Shown: positions 33,765 through 44,547 of the stretch, in pieces
Layout: the number at the start of each line of letters is the position of its first letter
Position numbering within the stretch: position 1 is the first letter of the stretch
Origin: Adiantum capillus-veneris
Taxonomy: Eukaryota; Streptophyta; Polypodiopsida; Polypodiales; Pteridaceae
Direction of reading: 5' to 3'
Assembly: GCA_014529385.2 (NCBI GenBank)
Contig: CM043963.1
Location: 66,041,895 to 66,105,894 of the forward strand
Length of the DNA stretch: 64,000 nt
The notes under the pieces: generated by a model
The model's input: only the letters and a program-made list of their open reading frames with translations
Databases searched by the model: none
What the model was told of the DNA's origin: nothing
Program-made: the position numbers and the translations under genes

Positions 33765-34700
33765 TGTTAGAAGCTGGACACACCCCACGGCATCTAACTA
33801 CTTGGTGGACTATTATTTTTGTGATTATCATTCATTGAGGAAAACCCGATTTTTCACCTTGTAAATATTGGGACTTACAGAAGTTTCCAGATTGTATCCG
33901 AGTTTTGATAGTTAGATTGAGTAGATGGTTGATTTTGGAACTTTAGGGTTTGAGAAGTTGTAAGGTATATATACCACTTTTTGACCTTAATGAAAGGACC
34001 CTTTTGTCATTTTAAAACAAGTTTGAAGTCTGTGAGTGAGCGTACTGTGTACGAGAGAGAGAGTGTGTGATCTTTGTCTTGACGCTACGTGTGCTACGGT
34101 GGTCAGAATCGAGTGCGGAGAAGTGCAGCGTGTTGCCCCCGACTAGAGCTACGCGCCGATACCAACATTGCGCGCGTACGGTCCGGATTTGGGAGCTCCT
34201 TCTACGAGCTTCATCGGTTGTTTGGGTGAGCATACGTTATCCGATTTCGCATTGCAGCATATCCACGCATTCACATTGAGTAGAACTACACATTAGGAAC
34301 TTCAGATTTTGGAACCGAAGACCTGCAGATTTCAGCCAGACATCCTACGTGTTTCTGCACTGGGTGTTTTGGGTCGTGATTTTGGTACATAGACCTTAGG
34401 GAGAGTGGCCTATAGGTATTAGTAGGGTCTCCTTCAAGTTCTATGGTGTTTCGAAAGTGTTTGATGGGTGTTCGGCTCTAGCAAGTGTTGTAGGAAGTTT
34501 CCTCTTTTGCACTCTTGAAGGCTCTGACTTAGACAATTGGTAGAGACCTCTGTAGGAATTAGTTAGGAGTCGGTTGAGTGTAGGTTGACACCTTATGCTT
34601 GCTTCCACGTGCCTGCGGGTCGAGCTTCGTCCTTAGCTGACATTACTTGTTAGGTGAGTTCTCGCTGTGCTGACGTCCGTCGCGGCGTATCCGTCCAACA
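33765..34700 (+). repeat. 3' LTR of the gypsy element
   Basis: 936 bp, colinear with the 5' LTR at about 96% by eye. The palindrome half-site is kept at 34,338-34,351. The element's coding region ends 51 bp before it. Confidence 0.92.
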
Positions 34701-36284
34701 TCGTGCTTTTTCCTTGGTCATTTTCTCATGAATCCACTCTGCACTAATGAGATCTGGGAAACATGAAAGGTGTCTAGGCACTGGGGGTGCCCTCCTTCCT
34801 CCATGTGCTTGTTTCCATGCTTCCCTCTCTTGCAAACGCCTAGACTTTGTCACTGTCCACAAGTCCACCCACCTGGTCATAATCTTTACATTGAGAATGC
34901 AAAAGTTATCCACCACTCGTGATAGATTCATATCCATGTTAAGTAGTTTCCCCTTTCCAGTTGTCAAGTGTGAAGTCATCCTTGAATCTTCATCGTCTGA
35001 CCACATGCAAGGCATTGAAGGATCAACTTGTGCCAAATACTCTGATATGTAAACAGATGCCTCTTGAACAATCCACCCTTCGTCCATACATGCCTCTAGT
35101 TGAGACCATAGCCGCACAAAATCTTTGAGAGTCTTTAAAAACTCTCTAAGAAGAATATCCATTGTGCATGCACTACTCCACATATATCTATCTCCTCCAC
35201 CACGTGAACCAAGAGGTGAATTTGACTAAGAAGGACCGATCGAGGAAATGCATCCTCAATGGCACACACGGTTTCTGTTGTAAGTGTTTGAGCAACAGGG
35301 ATAGCATCTATTTCGATTTCCTTGGAGCTCACAAATCTGCAAGAAAACACACAAGGATACACTAAGTGCTAGTTGAAATTATTGTGTACATAAAAAAGGT
35401 GTAGTCCAGTGGAGTCTTGTGGTGTACCTTACTAGCTCTCCTAATTTGAAAATAGCGTCCCTGACTTTCTTGTCCCGACATATACACATACTCATCGACA
35501 GAATGAACTACAATGTAAATCAAGAAAAGGAAAAGAGAGTGATAGTCATACACAGAAACTATAGATAGAATAGGGAGTATGAAGAATACCTGAAGCATCT
35601 TGTGCCAATCGTGGGACTTCAACCCATACAATTGAACGCTTCCACCCTTCTTCGCTTTTGTGAAAGCTCCCTTTAGCGACCTCATGTTACCTGTTGGTGT
35701 GCGAATAGAGGCAATGGTACCCTTCACCTTGTCTAATTCTTCTTTTTCTAGCATCCATGGTGCTTTAGGAAGCACAATATTTCCATTTGGGGCATGATGT
35801 GGAGTGGCAGAGACGGGGAGATGTTTTAAAAGCCTCAAATCCTCCCTCGCACCCAAAGAGTCCTTCTTGCCAATAATGTGGTCCCATAGTGTTTGGGCTA
35901 CATTCTTGAATATGTGCATGGGTGTTGTATTTTTAAGTCCTTCCAATATGGAAGCCTTAAAAATATGGAATACCTCAACATACCTTTTGGTGGAGGACAC
36001 GAAGGCAGATTGTTATTGTGGTGCTCCTCCCAAATGGTTGCCCAATCTGCCATTGTGAGCTTTAGAGGAGCCTTCCCATTTGTTGGAGCCTTGTGCTTGA
36101 TATACCCTTGGGGTAAGAAACGATGGTTGTTTGGATAGATTACCTTGCACAAGGAATCTGGCCTCTCCGTCACCAACGATGGCCCGCAAGTAGGACATGC
36201 ATTGTGGCCCGATGTGGACAACCCTGCATACATATCATATGGTTAGAGAGATGAGTGAACTAAAGTGAGCTAAAGGGGAGCTAA

Positions 36285-36285
<1 letters not shown>

Positions 36286-36322
<37 letters not shown>
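36286..36322. repeat. (GA)n microsatellite in a TNP2 intron
   Basis: Pure AG run in the intron between the WTMHDYPELG exon and the CPTCGP exon of element 2's TNP2. Confidence 0.95.
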
Positions 36323-36327
<5 letters not shown>

Positions 36328-37126
36328 GACAGGGGGTTACCAGAAATCTCTCCAAGCTCAGGATAGTCGTGCATAGTCCACATAAGGACTCCCCTCACTT
36401 GAGCCTCTCTCTCCCCCCCTTTGCAAGTGAGACATCGACAACAGGAATGCCTCTCCATAACTCCTCCAACTCCTCCATGAGGGGCTCGAGGTAAATGTTA
36501 ATATTTGACACTTTGTACTTCCCTGGCACAAGCAAGGAAAGAAGTATATTGCCCTTGTTGGTTGTCTCCCATGGTGGAATATTGTAGTTGACGATCACTA
36601 CAGGCCAAGTGCTCCATGAAGTAAACTTAGTGCCGAAGGGGTTGATACCATCACTTGCTAACCCAAGCCTCAAGTGTCGAGGCTCCAACCCAAACTCTGG
36701 CCATTGAATTTCAATGTGCCTCCATGCAGGTGAATCGGCAGGGACACGCATCATTCCATCATTTGAGCGATGGTTTGCATGCCACGCGAGAAGCTCCACA
36801 ATAACCCTGCTTTTAAACATGTGTTGGATGCGAGGAATTAATGGAAAATGTCTTAATACCTTGCGGGGTAGCTGTGCCCCGCTCACACCTGTCTTGTATC
36901 ATGCCTCCCCGCACACGGGGCATGAGGTAGCCTGTGCATGCTCATTGGGTAATAGCATGCAATCGTTGACGCACGCATGGATGCACTCATACTCCATTCC
37001 AAGTGCAGTGACATAAGATCTAGCTCGTCGACAATCTGGAGGCATGTGGTGATCATCTGGCAACATTTTGCCCATCAAACTACAACAAACATGCATATTA
37101 GTATAATTCCTAGAAGACAACACCAT

Positions 37127-37129
<3 letters not shown>

Positions 37130-37168
<39 letters not shown>
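37130..37168. repeat. (GA)n microsatellite in a second TNP2 intron
   Basis: Pure AG run between the exon ending in the SN...DALL region and the exon with LGMEYECIHAC. Confidence 0.95.
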
Positions 37169-37171
<3 letters not shown>

Positions 37172-38120
37172 ATAAAAGCCACATTCCATACTTACAGAAG
37201 TAGTGCATCGACACTTGCATTACTCCAACCAAATTTTGCTTGCGAGTTGAGTACTTCCAACAATGCTCAGAGCACCGAGTACCGTGCACCGTCGTAAAGA
37301 GGTGTTCGGGCACTCATCATCAATCTATCCTCCGTTTTGGCAGCCCGTTTAGTGAGGGCTAACAGCCTTCTTCGCACACGTCACGCTCATGAGCTAGTAA
37401 CTCATCACACGTCACGTTCATGAGCTAGTAACTCATCACACATGTCGAACATGTACTCATCCTCTACCTCAAAGTGTGAAGAAGACGTCATAGGAGTTGC
37501 CGACGTAGAGCCAATGGCAGGATCACCATACGGTGCACCTAAATCGCCCAGTCGCTCTTGTCTCTGCTGTTCGGCCTTGCGTGCCGGTGCACCACTACTG
37601 AACAAAGACCAATAGGGCACCTCCTCAAGCGATGGGTGAGTCGTGCTATCATCTCTCCGAGCGCTTTTTTGAGGATGCCAAAGCCCTTCGATCTCCACGT
37701 GCTCCAAAGCAATGCGTCTCAAGCGAGGAATTGCCCTTTTGTACTTGGCGCAAGGACAAGGTAGTTTTTTCTTGAGCCAACAATCTCGCTCTGGGCCTCC
37801 AAGAGGACCACGATCATCCACTCGATGTCCTGCACACGCGAAAAGTTGTTTATTTAGTCATGTGTCGTAAAAAATAAATAATTAAAAAAAACACTTAATT
37901 CCATCAGAAAAATTACATATAGTTAAAGTCAAAGGGAATAAATGACAATGAGTGTTAAAATTATTTGTTAACTAAAAGAGATTTTAAAAATTCAATTATT
38001 AAATATTTAAAAGTACTACAAAATAAAGTATCCATAAAAAATTAAAAACCTTCATAAAAAAACTCAAAAGGCTAAAAAAATGAAATAATGTATAGCTAAG
38101 GGTAGGGGGGGTGGTTTGTA

Positions 38121-38590
38121 CCCCCCCCCCCCCCCCCCCCCCCCCCGCCCGCCCCCCCTCCTCCCCTTGCATCCTCGGATTCACATGTATCTGTTTGAAA
38201 TGACTGACCGCGGTAATATGGGCAGTAATAATCACAGTAATAATTGGCGCCTAAAAAAAGGAAAGAAGGCAGAGTATGCCGCGTTTTTGCAGCATACCCT
38301 GCATTTCTTGCTCTTCGCCATGGCTCACAAGCTTCCTCCTCCTCCCCTACCCCACTCCCCATCTCTCTCTCCTTCAACAAGCCTCCCCCCCCCCCCCCCC
38401 CCCCCCCCCTCCCTTCTCCCCCTCTCCTTCTCCAAGCTTCTCAAGTTTCGTCAAGAGGGTTTCGTGCAAGTTTTGGCAAGGGGGTATTCTGCCATCTTCT
38501 TTGGACCCTCAACCTATTCGAAGCTCAACCACGCTACAAAGAAGAGGTAAACACAAAAGCACATCCTCCCTCTTCCCCTTTTGTTTTCTA

Positions 38591-38634
<44 letters not shown>
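38121..38634. repeat. two poly-C runs and a (CA)n run
   Basis: 26 consecutive C at 38,121-38,146, 25 C at 38,385-38,409 and (CA)n at 38,592-38,634. Between them lies a motif cluster ccgcggtaata / cagtaataat resembling the ggtaatagcagcg motifs at 48.8 kb. Reading frames here are poly-Pro, Gly or Thr-His artefacts. 37,830-38,120 is AT-rich spacer. Confidence 0.9.
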
Positions 38635-38637
<3 letters not shown>

Positions 38638-38819
38638 TAAAATTTAAAAAATAGAGAATCCATTATAACATACCTCGTTCATTAGGAAACGATTTTTTTG
38701 CACGGCTTGTTTGAAATGGTTATTTTGTTAAGCACGTTTGAAAATGGTTGCTTTGCTACGCACGTTTGGAAATGATTGATTTATCACGCATGTTTTGGAA
38801 ATGATTGTTTGGATAGTGT

Positions 38820-38820
<1 letters not shown>

Positions 38821-38888
<68 letters not shown>

Positions 38889-39078
38889 AGAAAGAGAGAG
38901 AGGGAGAGATTTAAAGAGAGGGAGAGAAATAGATAAAGAGAGTGAGAGAGGGAGAGAAATGTTAGATAAAGAGAGGTAAATGTTAAATAAAGAGAGAGAA
39001 ATGTTAGATAGAGAGAGAGAAATAGATAAAGAGAGTGAGAGAGAAAGAGGGATAGAGGGAGATAAATAGAGAGAGAAT

Positions 39079-39124
<46 letters not shown>

Positions 39125-40304
39125 AAGAGGGAGATTTAAAGAGAGGGAGAGAAATGTTAAATAGAGAGAGAGAAATAGATAAAGAGGGAGAGAAATAGAT
39201 AAAGAGAGTGAGAGGAATAGAGAGAGAAAGAGAGAGAGAGAGAGAGGGAAAGAGAGGGAAAGAGGGAGAGAAAGAAAGAGAGAGATAGAGAAAGAAAGAG
39301 AGAGAGATAGAGGGAGACAGGGAAAGAGAGAGAGTAGATAGAGAGGGAAAGAGATAGAGAGAAAGAAAGAGAGAAAGAGATAGAAAGAGGGAGAGATAGA
39401 GGGAGAGAGGGAAAGAGAGAGAGTACATAGAGAGGGAGAGAAAGAGAGGAAGAGATAGAAAGAGGGAGAGAAAGAGAGAGATAGAGAGGGAGAAAGAGAG
39501 GTAGAGGTAGAGATAGAGAGAGATAGAGGGAGAGAGGGAAAGAGGGAGAGATAGAGGGAGAGAGGGAAAGAGGGAGATAGGGATAGGGAAAGAGAGAGAG
39601 TAGATAGAGAGGGAGAGAGGGAAATAGGGATATGGAAAGAGAGACAGAGATAGAGAAAGAGAGAGAGGGAGAGAAAGAAAGAGAGTAGATAGAGAGGTAG
39701 AGAAAGAAAGAGAGCGAGATAGACGGAAACATGGAGAGTAGATAGAGAGGGAGAGAAAGAGAGCAATTGAGATAGAGAGAAAGAAAGAGAGATAGAGAAA
39801 GAGGGAGACAAAGAGAGCAATAGAGATAGAGAGAAAGAAAGAGAGATAGAGAAAGAGGGAGAGAAAGAGAGAGATAGAGATAGAGAGGGAGAGGGAAAGA
39901 GGGAGAGAAAGAGAGAGATAGAAGGAAATAGGGATAGGGAAAGAGAGAGAGTAGATAGAGAGGGAGAGAAAAAAAGAGAGAGATAGAGAGGGAGAAAGAA
40001 AGAGAGAGAGATAGAGGGAGAGTAGATAGAGAGGGAGAGAAAGAAAGAGAGAGAGGGAGAGACAGAAAGAGAGGGAAAGAGGGAGAGAGAAAGAGAGGGA
40101 AAGAGGAAGAGAAAGAGAGAGATAGAGGTAGAGAAAGAGAGGGAGAGAAAGGGAGAGAGATAGAGAAAGAGATGGAGAGAGGGAAAGAGGGAAAGAGAGA
40201 GATAGAGGGAAAGAGGTAGATAAAGAGAGAGAGAGAGGGAAAGAGGGAGAGAAAGAGAGAGATAGAGGGAAAGAGGTAGAGAAAGAAAGAGAGAGAGAAA
40301 GCGA
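38821..40304. repeat. 1.5-kb interrupted polypurine (GA-rich) tract
   Basis: Almost every base on the plus strand is A or G for about 1,480 bp: pure (GA)n at 38,821-38,884, then variants such as gagagggaaagagggagaga interspersed with single T (gatagag). On the minus strand it reads as Ser/Leu/Pro repeats in all three frames, which is why large false ORFs appear. The bordering piece 40,305-40,607 is unique sequence. Confidence 0.95.
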
Positions 40305-40311
40305 AGGGCAG

Positions 40312-40607
40312 CCCATCTCCAAGCTTGGAGGGTGCATGTAGAAGACAATGGGTCCACTTGTAAAACATGCTGATCTATGTTTTGCAATAACGGGGTGAAG
40401 CGTCTGCCTCACTTTGTGAGGCCATTCTATGACATGGTGGATATCCCTGGGGTCGCTCTTGTGGACGTACGGGAAGCCCAAACAAGTGGTGCCCAGGTCC
40501 AAAGCCACCATGACCTTAGCCGAGACCTCCATACCTCGGCAGAAGATGTCGTCCATGTTTGGCTTCTCATCTCTGAGAGTGCTTGCTTTACATGGAGGCG
40601 CAGACAT
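40312..40607 (-). pseudogene. captured host-gene fragment: Hsp70-like (HSPA12-type) N-terminal ATPase segment, copy A
   Basis: From ATG at 40,607 the minus strand encodes a short leader, then AKVMVALDLGTTCLGFPYVH and KSDPRDIHHVIEWP. VALDLGTT with a following aromatic Y/F-H-K-S-D-P matches the phosphate-1 loop of the divergent Hsp70/HSPA12 group (usual VA.DFGTTFSG.AY). The frame then runs about 45 more residues (VRQTLHPVIAKHRS...) and enters the GA tract. Only the first exon-sized piece is present, so this is a fragment, not a chaperone gene. It lies in the same orientation as TNP2 of element 2 and 5' of it, paralleling the HIPP fragment in element 1. Confidence 0.65.
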
Positions 40608-41760
40608 GACTCTGGGATGGAGAGAGAGAGATAGAGTGAGAGAAATAGAATTACTTATTGCATTACATTAGAATTGTAATGTTACGATAAATTGATCACT
40701 TAGATGTTGAATTTAGGTGCAGCCAACACAAAACGATGGCTACATTTACAACCTTAACATATATATGTGTGTACATATATATCTGTTTATGCATGTATGT
40801 AGGCACTAAGTACGGGAGTATAGCATCCGAAGGTTAGACGCTTCCTCTTGGGTATAGTCCTTTTTTAATCGTGGTGTTGCGGTCATTGATCCACTCATGC
40901 ATGGATTACCGCAATGTCCCTTTGGTTTTACCATGGTTGAGACTGCAATGATATCTAAAGAGGTGCAGTTGACCTTTGACACTACTAGCCTCTACTTAGG
41001 TCTACTAGTATGTGTATGTATCTACGTGTTTTTATGCTAATATATATATCCTCTGGGAAAGAATTGTAATGTTACGATCAATTGATCACTTAGACGTTGA
41101 ATTTAGATGCAGCCAACACAAAACGATGGCTACATTTACATATATATGTGTGAACATTCTGTTTATGCATGTATGTACGTGAAGCCCGAAAAAGTGGTGC
41201 CCAAGTCCAAAGCCACCCTGACCTTAGCCGAGACCTCCATGCCGCGACAAAAGATGTCGTCCATGTTTGGCTTCTCATCTTTGAGAGCGCTTGCTTTACA
41301 TGGAGGCACAGACATGACTCTGGGATGGAGAGAGAGAGATAGAGTGAGAGAAATAGAATTACTTATTGCATTACAATAGAATTGTAATGTTACGATCAAT
41401 TGATCACTTAGATGTTGAATTTAGGTGCAGCCAACACAAAACGTGGCTACATTTACAACCTTAACATATATATGTGTGTACACATATATCTGTTTATGCA
41501 TGTATGTAGGCACTAAGTACGGGAGTATAGCATCCGAAGGTTAGACGGTTCCTCTTGGGTATATCCTTTTTTAATCGTGGCGTTGCGGTCATTGATCCAC
41601 TCATGCATGGATTACTGCAACGTACCTTTGGTTTTACCACGGTTGAGACTGTGATGATATCTAAAGAGGTGCAGTTGACCTTTGGCACTACTAGCCTCTA
41701 CTTAGGTCTACTAGTATGTATATGTATCTACATGTTTGTGTGGTAATATAATTGTGTACG
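40473..41760. repeat. 708-bp tandem segmental duplication with a third truncated copy
   Basis: The block containing gaagccc...gtggtgccca, the Hsp70-like piece and the following gaattgtaatgttacga...gcactaagtacgggagtat segment occurs at 40,473-41,040 and again at 41,181-41,750, an offset of 708 bp. A shortened copy of the second half (gaattgtaatgttacga to gtttatgcatgtatgta) lies between them at 41,061-41,178. Differences are scattered point changes. Confidence 0.9.
41179..41399 (-). pseudogene. Hsp70-like ATPase fragment, copy B
   Basis: Second copy inside the tandem duplication. The minus strand encodes AKVRVALDLGTTFSGFTYIH, closer to the family consensus (GTTFSGF) than copy A (GTTCLGF), and then breaks off in the truncated repeat unit. 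The shared leader MDDIFCRGMEVSAK precedes both. Confidence 0.65.
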
Positions 41761-42970
41761 TATATTTAGATGAGTGAGTAAGGTGGAAAGCTTAATCTTA
41801 TATTGCACATTGTAATGTAGATGTCTGACGACAGACCAACTAGTGAGGAGCAGCTAGCTGGCTCTTCTTTTGGTTGGTTCACATCTCAGGTGGGCTCCCA
41901 CCCGGGGTAAACATCGCCTCCAGTGGACCCGAGTCTTGAGTAGGTGAGAACAAGCAAAGAAATAAATAATGTTTCTACGTAGTTAACCATAAACCATGAG
42001 TGTCATAGGTTCTTTTTTGGTTATTTGCAGGCATGGCCATCCTACACCTACCCTTCTCAGATTCCTGCACCGGTCGAAGATCCTGACTTACAATGGGCTA
42101 TCTCTTTATGAGAGCAGTACCTCCGTTCGACGGAGGATTTGTTTGGCCGCTACACTCCACATCAGCTTGCGACCTAAGGCATTTCTCTGCAGACTACACC
42201 ATGGGGGAGTCAGGGAGGGACTCCTTACCTATAGAACCTCGCATCGACGGCACCTCCCTCTACTCTCCCTTCTATTCCATCGCAGGGTCCTACTCCCCTT
42301 GCATCGTAGGGTCCTACTCCCATGGCATCACAGGGTCCTACGCCACTCCATTCCACTCCAGCTTCGCCAGAACATCGTCGACGGACTTCCTCTGGCAGCA
42401 TGCGTCGACGCTCATCTCAGGGAAGCGAGCATCGTGAGAGACGAAGCGGCGGTGGATCTTGTGGTTTCGCATGTTTTGGTAGTGGCGGGGGAACGGAGTC
42501 CCCACTTTCAGAGCGTGCCGTCCCTGACGCAGAGGACAAGCATACTGACGCACCCATTTCAGACACGCATGGGTGCTACTACAGGGTTAAATATGGTGGG
42601 GAGGTTGATTTCAGCACAGCACAGGGCAGGGCATTTCGACGCCATCTACAAATTCTTATACATTCAACGTATAAGAATTGTTTTATAAAGTTTAGAGACA
42701 AGCTGCTCAATCATGCACGGTACATTGAGGACGCTCTGTTAGCTAGATTTCCAAACGCCCTCGATCAAAGTTGTTCAGAACAATGGTTGGAGGGCTACAT
42801 AAAGACATTTCTAAAACACAAGCAGTCCACTTTGCGGCACGCAGCAGCCAACCAGGTCAGAGATCCAGACAGGAGTTACCGCGGTGGCAACATGGCAAAC
42901 GCAGAGTGGGAGTGGACAATTCAAGAGAAGAGCGATCAAGGTGTGACGGGCTTCTCATATAGACAACAAT

Positions 42971-43197
42971 TGTTACCATATACATGTGGTAGTGATGTGT
43001 GTGAACACATTAGGACCGCCAAGGCATTTTTTCCCTCTTTAGGAGGTTTTTTCCCTCAAGCATTGTATATACGCCCATCACTCTAGGGCTATCTATCTTT
43101 CCATTGCACACTAAGTAACACACTCTCTATTGTGTGCCTTGAGATTCCTTCGTCTTCTCCAAGCTGTGTGTGTTTCTCTCCAACCCTAATTCCAACA
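42971..43197 (+). repeat. 5' LTR, copia 1
   Basis: 227 bp with TG...CA ends, colinear with 47,883-48,109. The PBS begins three bases after it. Confidence 0.95.
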
Positions 43198-43524
43198 ATT
43201 GGTATCAGAGCAGGTCACGTCCTCTCGGGCTTAGTCACCAGCTGCTCCAGCACACGCCTGCTCACTTTCTCGGATTTCATTGAGCTTTGGCAAGCATTCG
43301 CAGGTTTGCTCAGAATTTTGATTTGGGCTCATTTCGGCCTCCATTTCCACTACAGGCAGTACTGCACAGGCTATTTAGTCATTTTGTGTAGAATTTCTGT
43401 CAGTCCCGTTTTCTGCATAGCAGGGGCCTTATAGTCTTCTACGGTTTGTGCTATATAGCACAAGTTGTTCCCGCTCCGTTTCTCCTATTTTCGGGCAATT
43501 TTCACATCAGGTGCAACATTTACC

Positions 43525-44547
43525 ATGGCTGACAACAACAACACAGATGTGTTCAAGATGTTTGCTGCTGAGGACAGGTTGGATGGGGACAACTACCCTA
43601 TGTGGTCTTATATGATGCAACATGTTCTTGTGTCAAAGGGTGTTTGGAACATTGTGCAGGGCATTGATGTACATCCTGGTTCTGAGGATGTAGGCGATGT
43701 TGAGGATGTTGCAGGTCTTGCTGCAAGGATTGCAACTGTTAGAGTTGTTTTTCCTATGGCAGAACAAGCTCGTTGGGATGTTAAGGATGCGCAGGCTCAT
43801 GCATTGATTGTTTTGTCTGTGAAGTGCATCATTGTTCCTCACATCCGTTCAACAAAATCTGCAAAACAGGCTTGGGATATTCTAGGAGGTCTTTATGCAA
43901 GCCGCAATGAGGCTAAAATTGCTTCACTGTGTAAAGAGCTGCAGTCAAAGATTATGCATGAGGAAGATGATATGGACACTTTCCTTGCTAGTGTCAAGGA
44001 TATCAATGAGCAACTTATTTCTGCAGGTGAAGTTATTTCAGACAGTTCCCTTGTGCAGACTGTTCTTGATGCCTTACCAGATTCTTACCAGACTTTTGCT
44101 AGTACTTGGAGACTTATGACCCAAGGAAATCCAGAAGTTGTCAAGTTTGATGCATTATGCACATTGCTGTTGCAAGAGTCACTTTCCATAAAAAATAGGA
44201 CTAGACAGCGTGCAATTGAACAGGCTTTTATTGCTTCTCGAAGAAAGGGTGGTAGCAGCAATGCAGCCACTTCTTATGGTTTCGCTGCGAGTGGAAAAAA
44301 TTATGTTCTTAATGCTTCTGCTGGTAGAAATTCGTCTGGAAATTTTGGTGACAAGGGCAAAAAGAAGATGCGTTTCCATTATTGTGAAGCTAATGATCAC
44401 TTGATCAAGTCGTGTCCTAAGTTGAAGGCCAAAGAGGCTAAGAAGAAAGAGGGCGGTTCCACTGCAAATGTTGGTTCCACTACAAATGCAGCCATTGTTG
44501 AGTCTTTTGTGAAAGAAGATTGTAATGCTGATGTTGATGCAGAATGA
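43525..44547 (+). CDS. gag: copia 1 gag
   Basis: ATG at 43,525 (MADNNNTDVFKMFAAEDRLD) opens a 341-residue UBN2-type gag: NYPMWSYMMQHVLVSKGVW, AKQAWDILGGLYASRNEAK and QLISAGEVISDSSLVQTVLD are its usual landmarks. The zinc knuckle reads FHYCEANDHLIKSC: the first Cys is Phe and the Gly before His is lost, so RNA binding would be impaired. A TGA at 44,545 ends it; in frame after that the protease starts, so the stop may lie inside an ancestral gag-pol fusion. Confidence 0.9.
   Translation: MADNNNTDVFKMFAAEDRLDGDNYPMWSYMMQHVLVSKGVWNIVQGIDVHPGSEDVGDVEDVAGLAARIATVRVVFPMAEQARWDVKDAQAHALIVLSVKCIIVPHIRSTKSAKQAWDILGGLYASRNEAKIASLCKELQSKIMHEEDDMDTFLASVKDINEQLISAGEVISDSSLVQTVLDALPDSYQTFASTWRLMTQGNPEVVKFDALCTLLLQESLSIKNRTRQRAIEQAFIASRRKGGSSNAATSYGFAASGKNYVLNASAGRNSSGNFGDKGKKKMRFHYCEANDHLIKSCPKLKAKEAKKKEGGSTANVGSTTNAAIVESFVKEDCNADVDAE

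Larger units (their letters stand above)
15038..34700 (+). mobile_element. 19.66-kb Ty3/gypsy LTR retrotransposon nested in CACTA element 2
   Basis: LTRs at 15,038-15,978 and 33,765-34,700 start TGTTAGAAGC and end GTCCAACA. A primer-binding site follows the left LTR and a purine-rich tract (aaggaggggggg) precedes the right one. Gene order on the plus strand is gag, protease, reverse transcriptase, RNase H, integrase, which is the Ty3/gypsy order, without a visible chromodomain. The size is two to three times that of an ordinary gypsy element, because of a 2-kb leader, extra pol modules and about 6 kb between the last pol-linked ORF and the 3' LTR. Flanks do not give a clean 5-bp target duplication (CGCTG left, TCGTG right). 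About forty LTR-LTR differences were counted by eye (about 4%). The flanking TNP2 halves confirm both boundaries. Confidence 0.92.
34706..37829 (-). pseudogene. CACTA TNP2 transposase, N-terminal and central parts, element 2
   Basis: Minus-strand exons in order. 37,821-37,405 has the LPCPCAKYKR head typical of Transpos_assoc. About 37,310-37,190 encodes the LL...K..SN...DALL stretch. 37,080-36,899 has LGMEYECIHACVNDC and TSCPVCGEA. 36,886-36,420 has ASDGINPFGTKFTSWSTWPV and YNIPPWETTNKGNILL (Transposase_21 core). About 36,370 has WTMHDYPELGEISG, and 36,233-35,590 has NACPTCGP, TPMHIFKNV and SHDWHKML. 35,340-34,706 is DUF4218 (IHLLVHVVEEIDICGVVHAQ). The frame has a TGA in GEA*YK (a CGA-to-TGA change fits) and frameshifts near 35,950 and 35,150. 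DPMHIF is changed to TPMHIF. The gene continues at 15,037-14,110 beyond the gypsy insertion. GA microsatellites occupy two introns. Confidence 0.88.

Noticed and set aside
15033-34705. Perfect 5-bp target duplication for the gypsy element
   Set aside because: CGCTG and TCGTG do not match; boundaries rest on the LTR ends and on the split TNP2 gene instead.
38819-40607. Very long minus-strand ORFs rich in Ser, Leu and Pro
   Set aside because: They are translations of the GA-rich tract; all three frames are open with the same composition. Only the first ~100 residues from 40,607 (Hsp70-like) come from unique sequence.
41555-41746. Plus-strand ORF with GVAVIDPLMHGLLQRTFGF, possibly an Hsp70 C-terminal piece
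   Set aside because: The resemblance is weak and it lies on the strand opposite to the Hsp70-like fragments, inside the tandem duplication.
43200-43211. tRNA gene
   Set aside because: TGGTATCAGAGC is the copia primer-binding site, not a tRNA; no tRNA gene was seen anywhere in the window.
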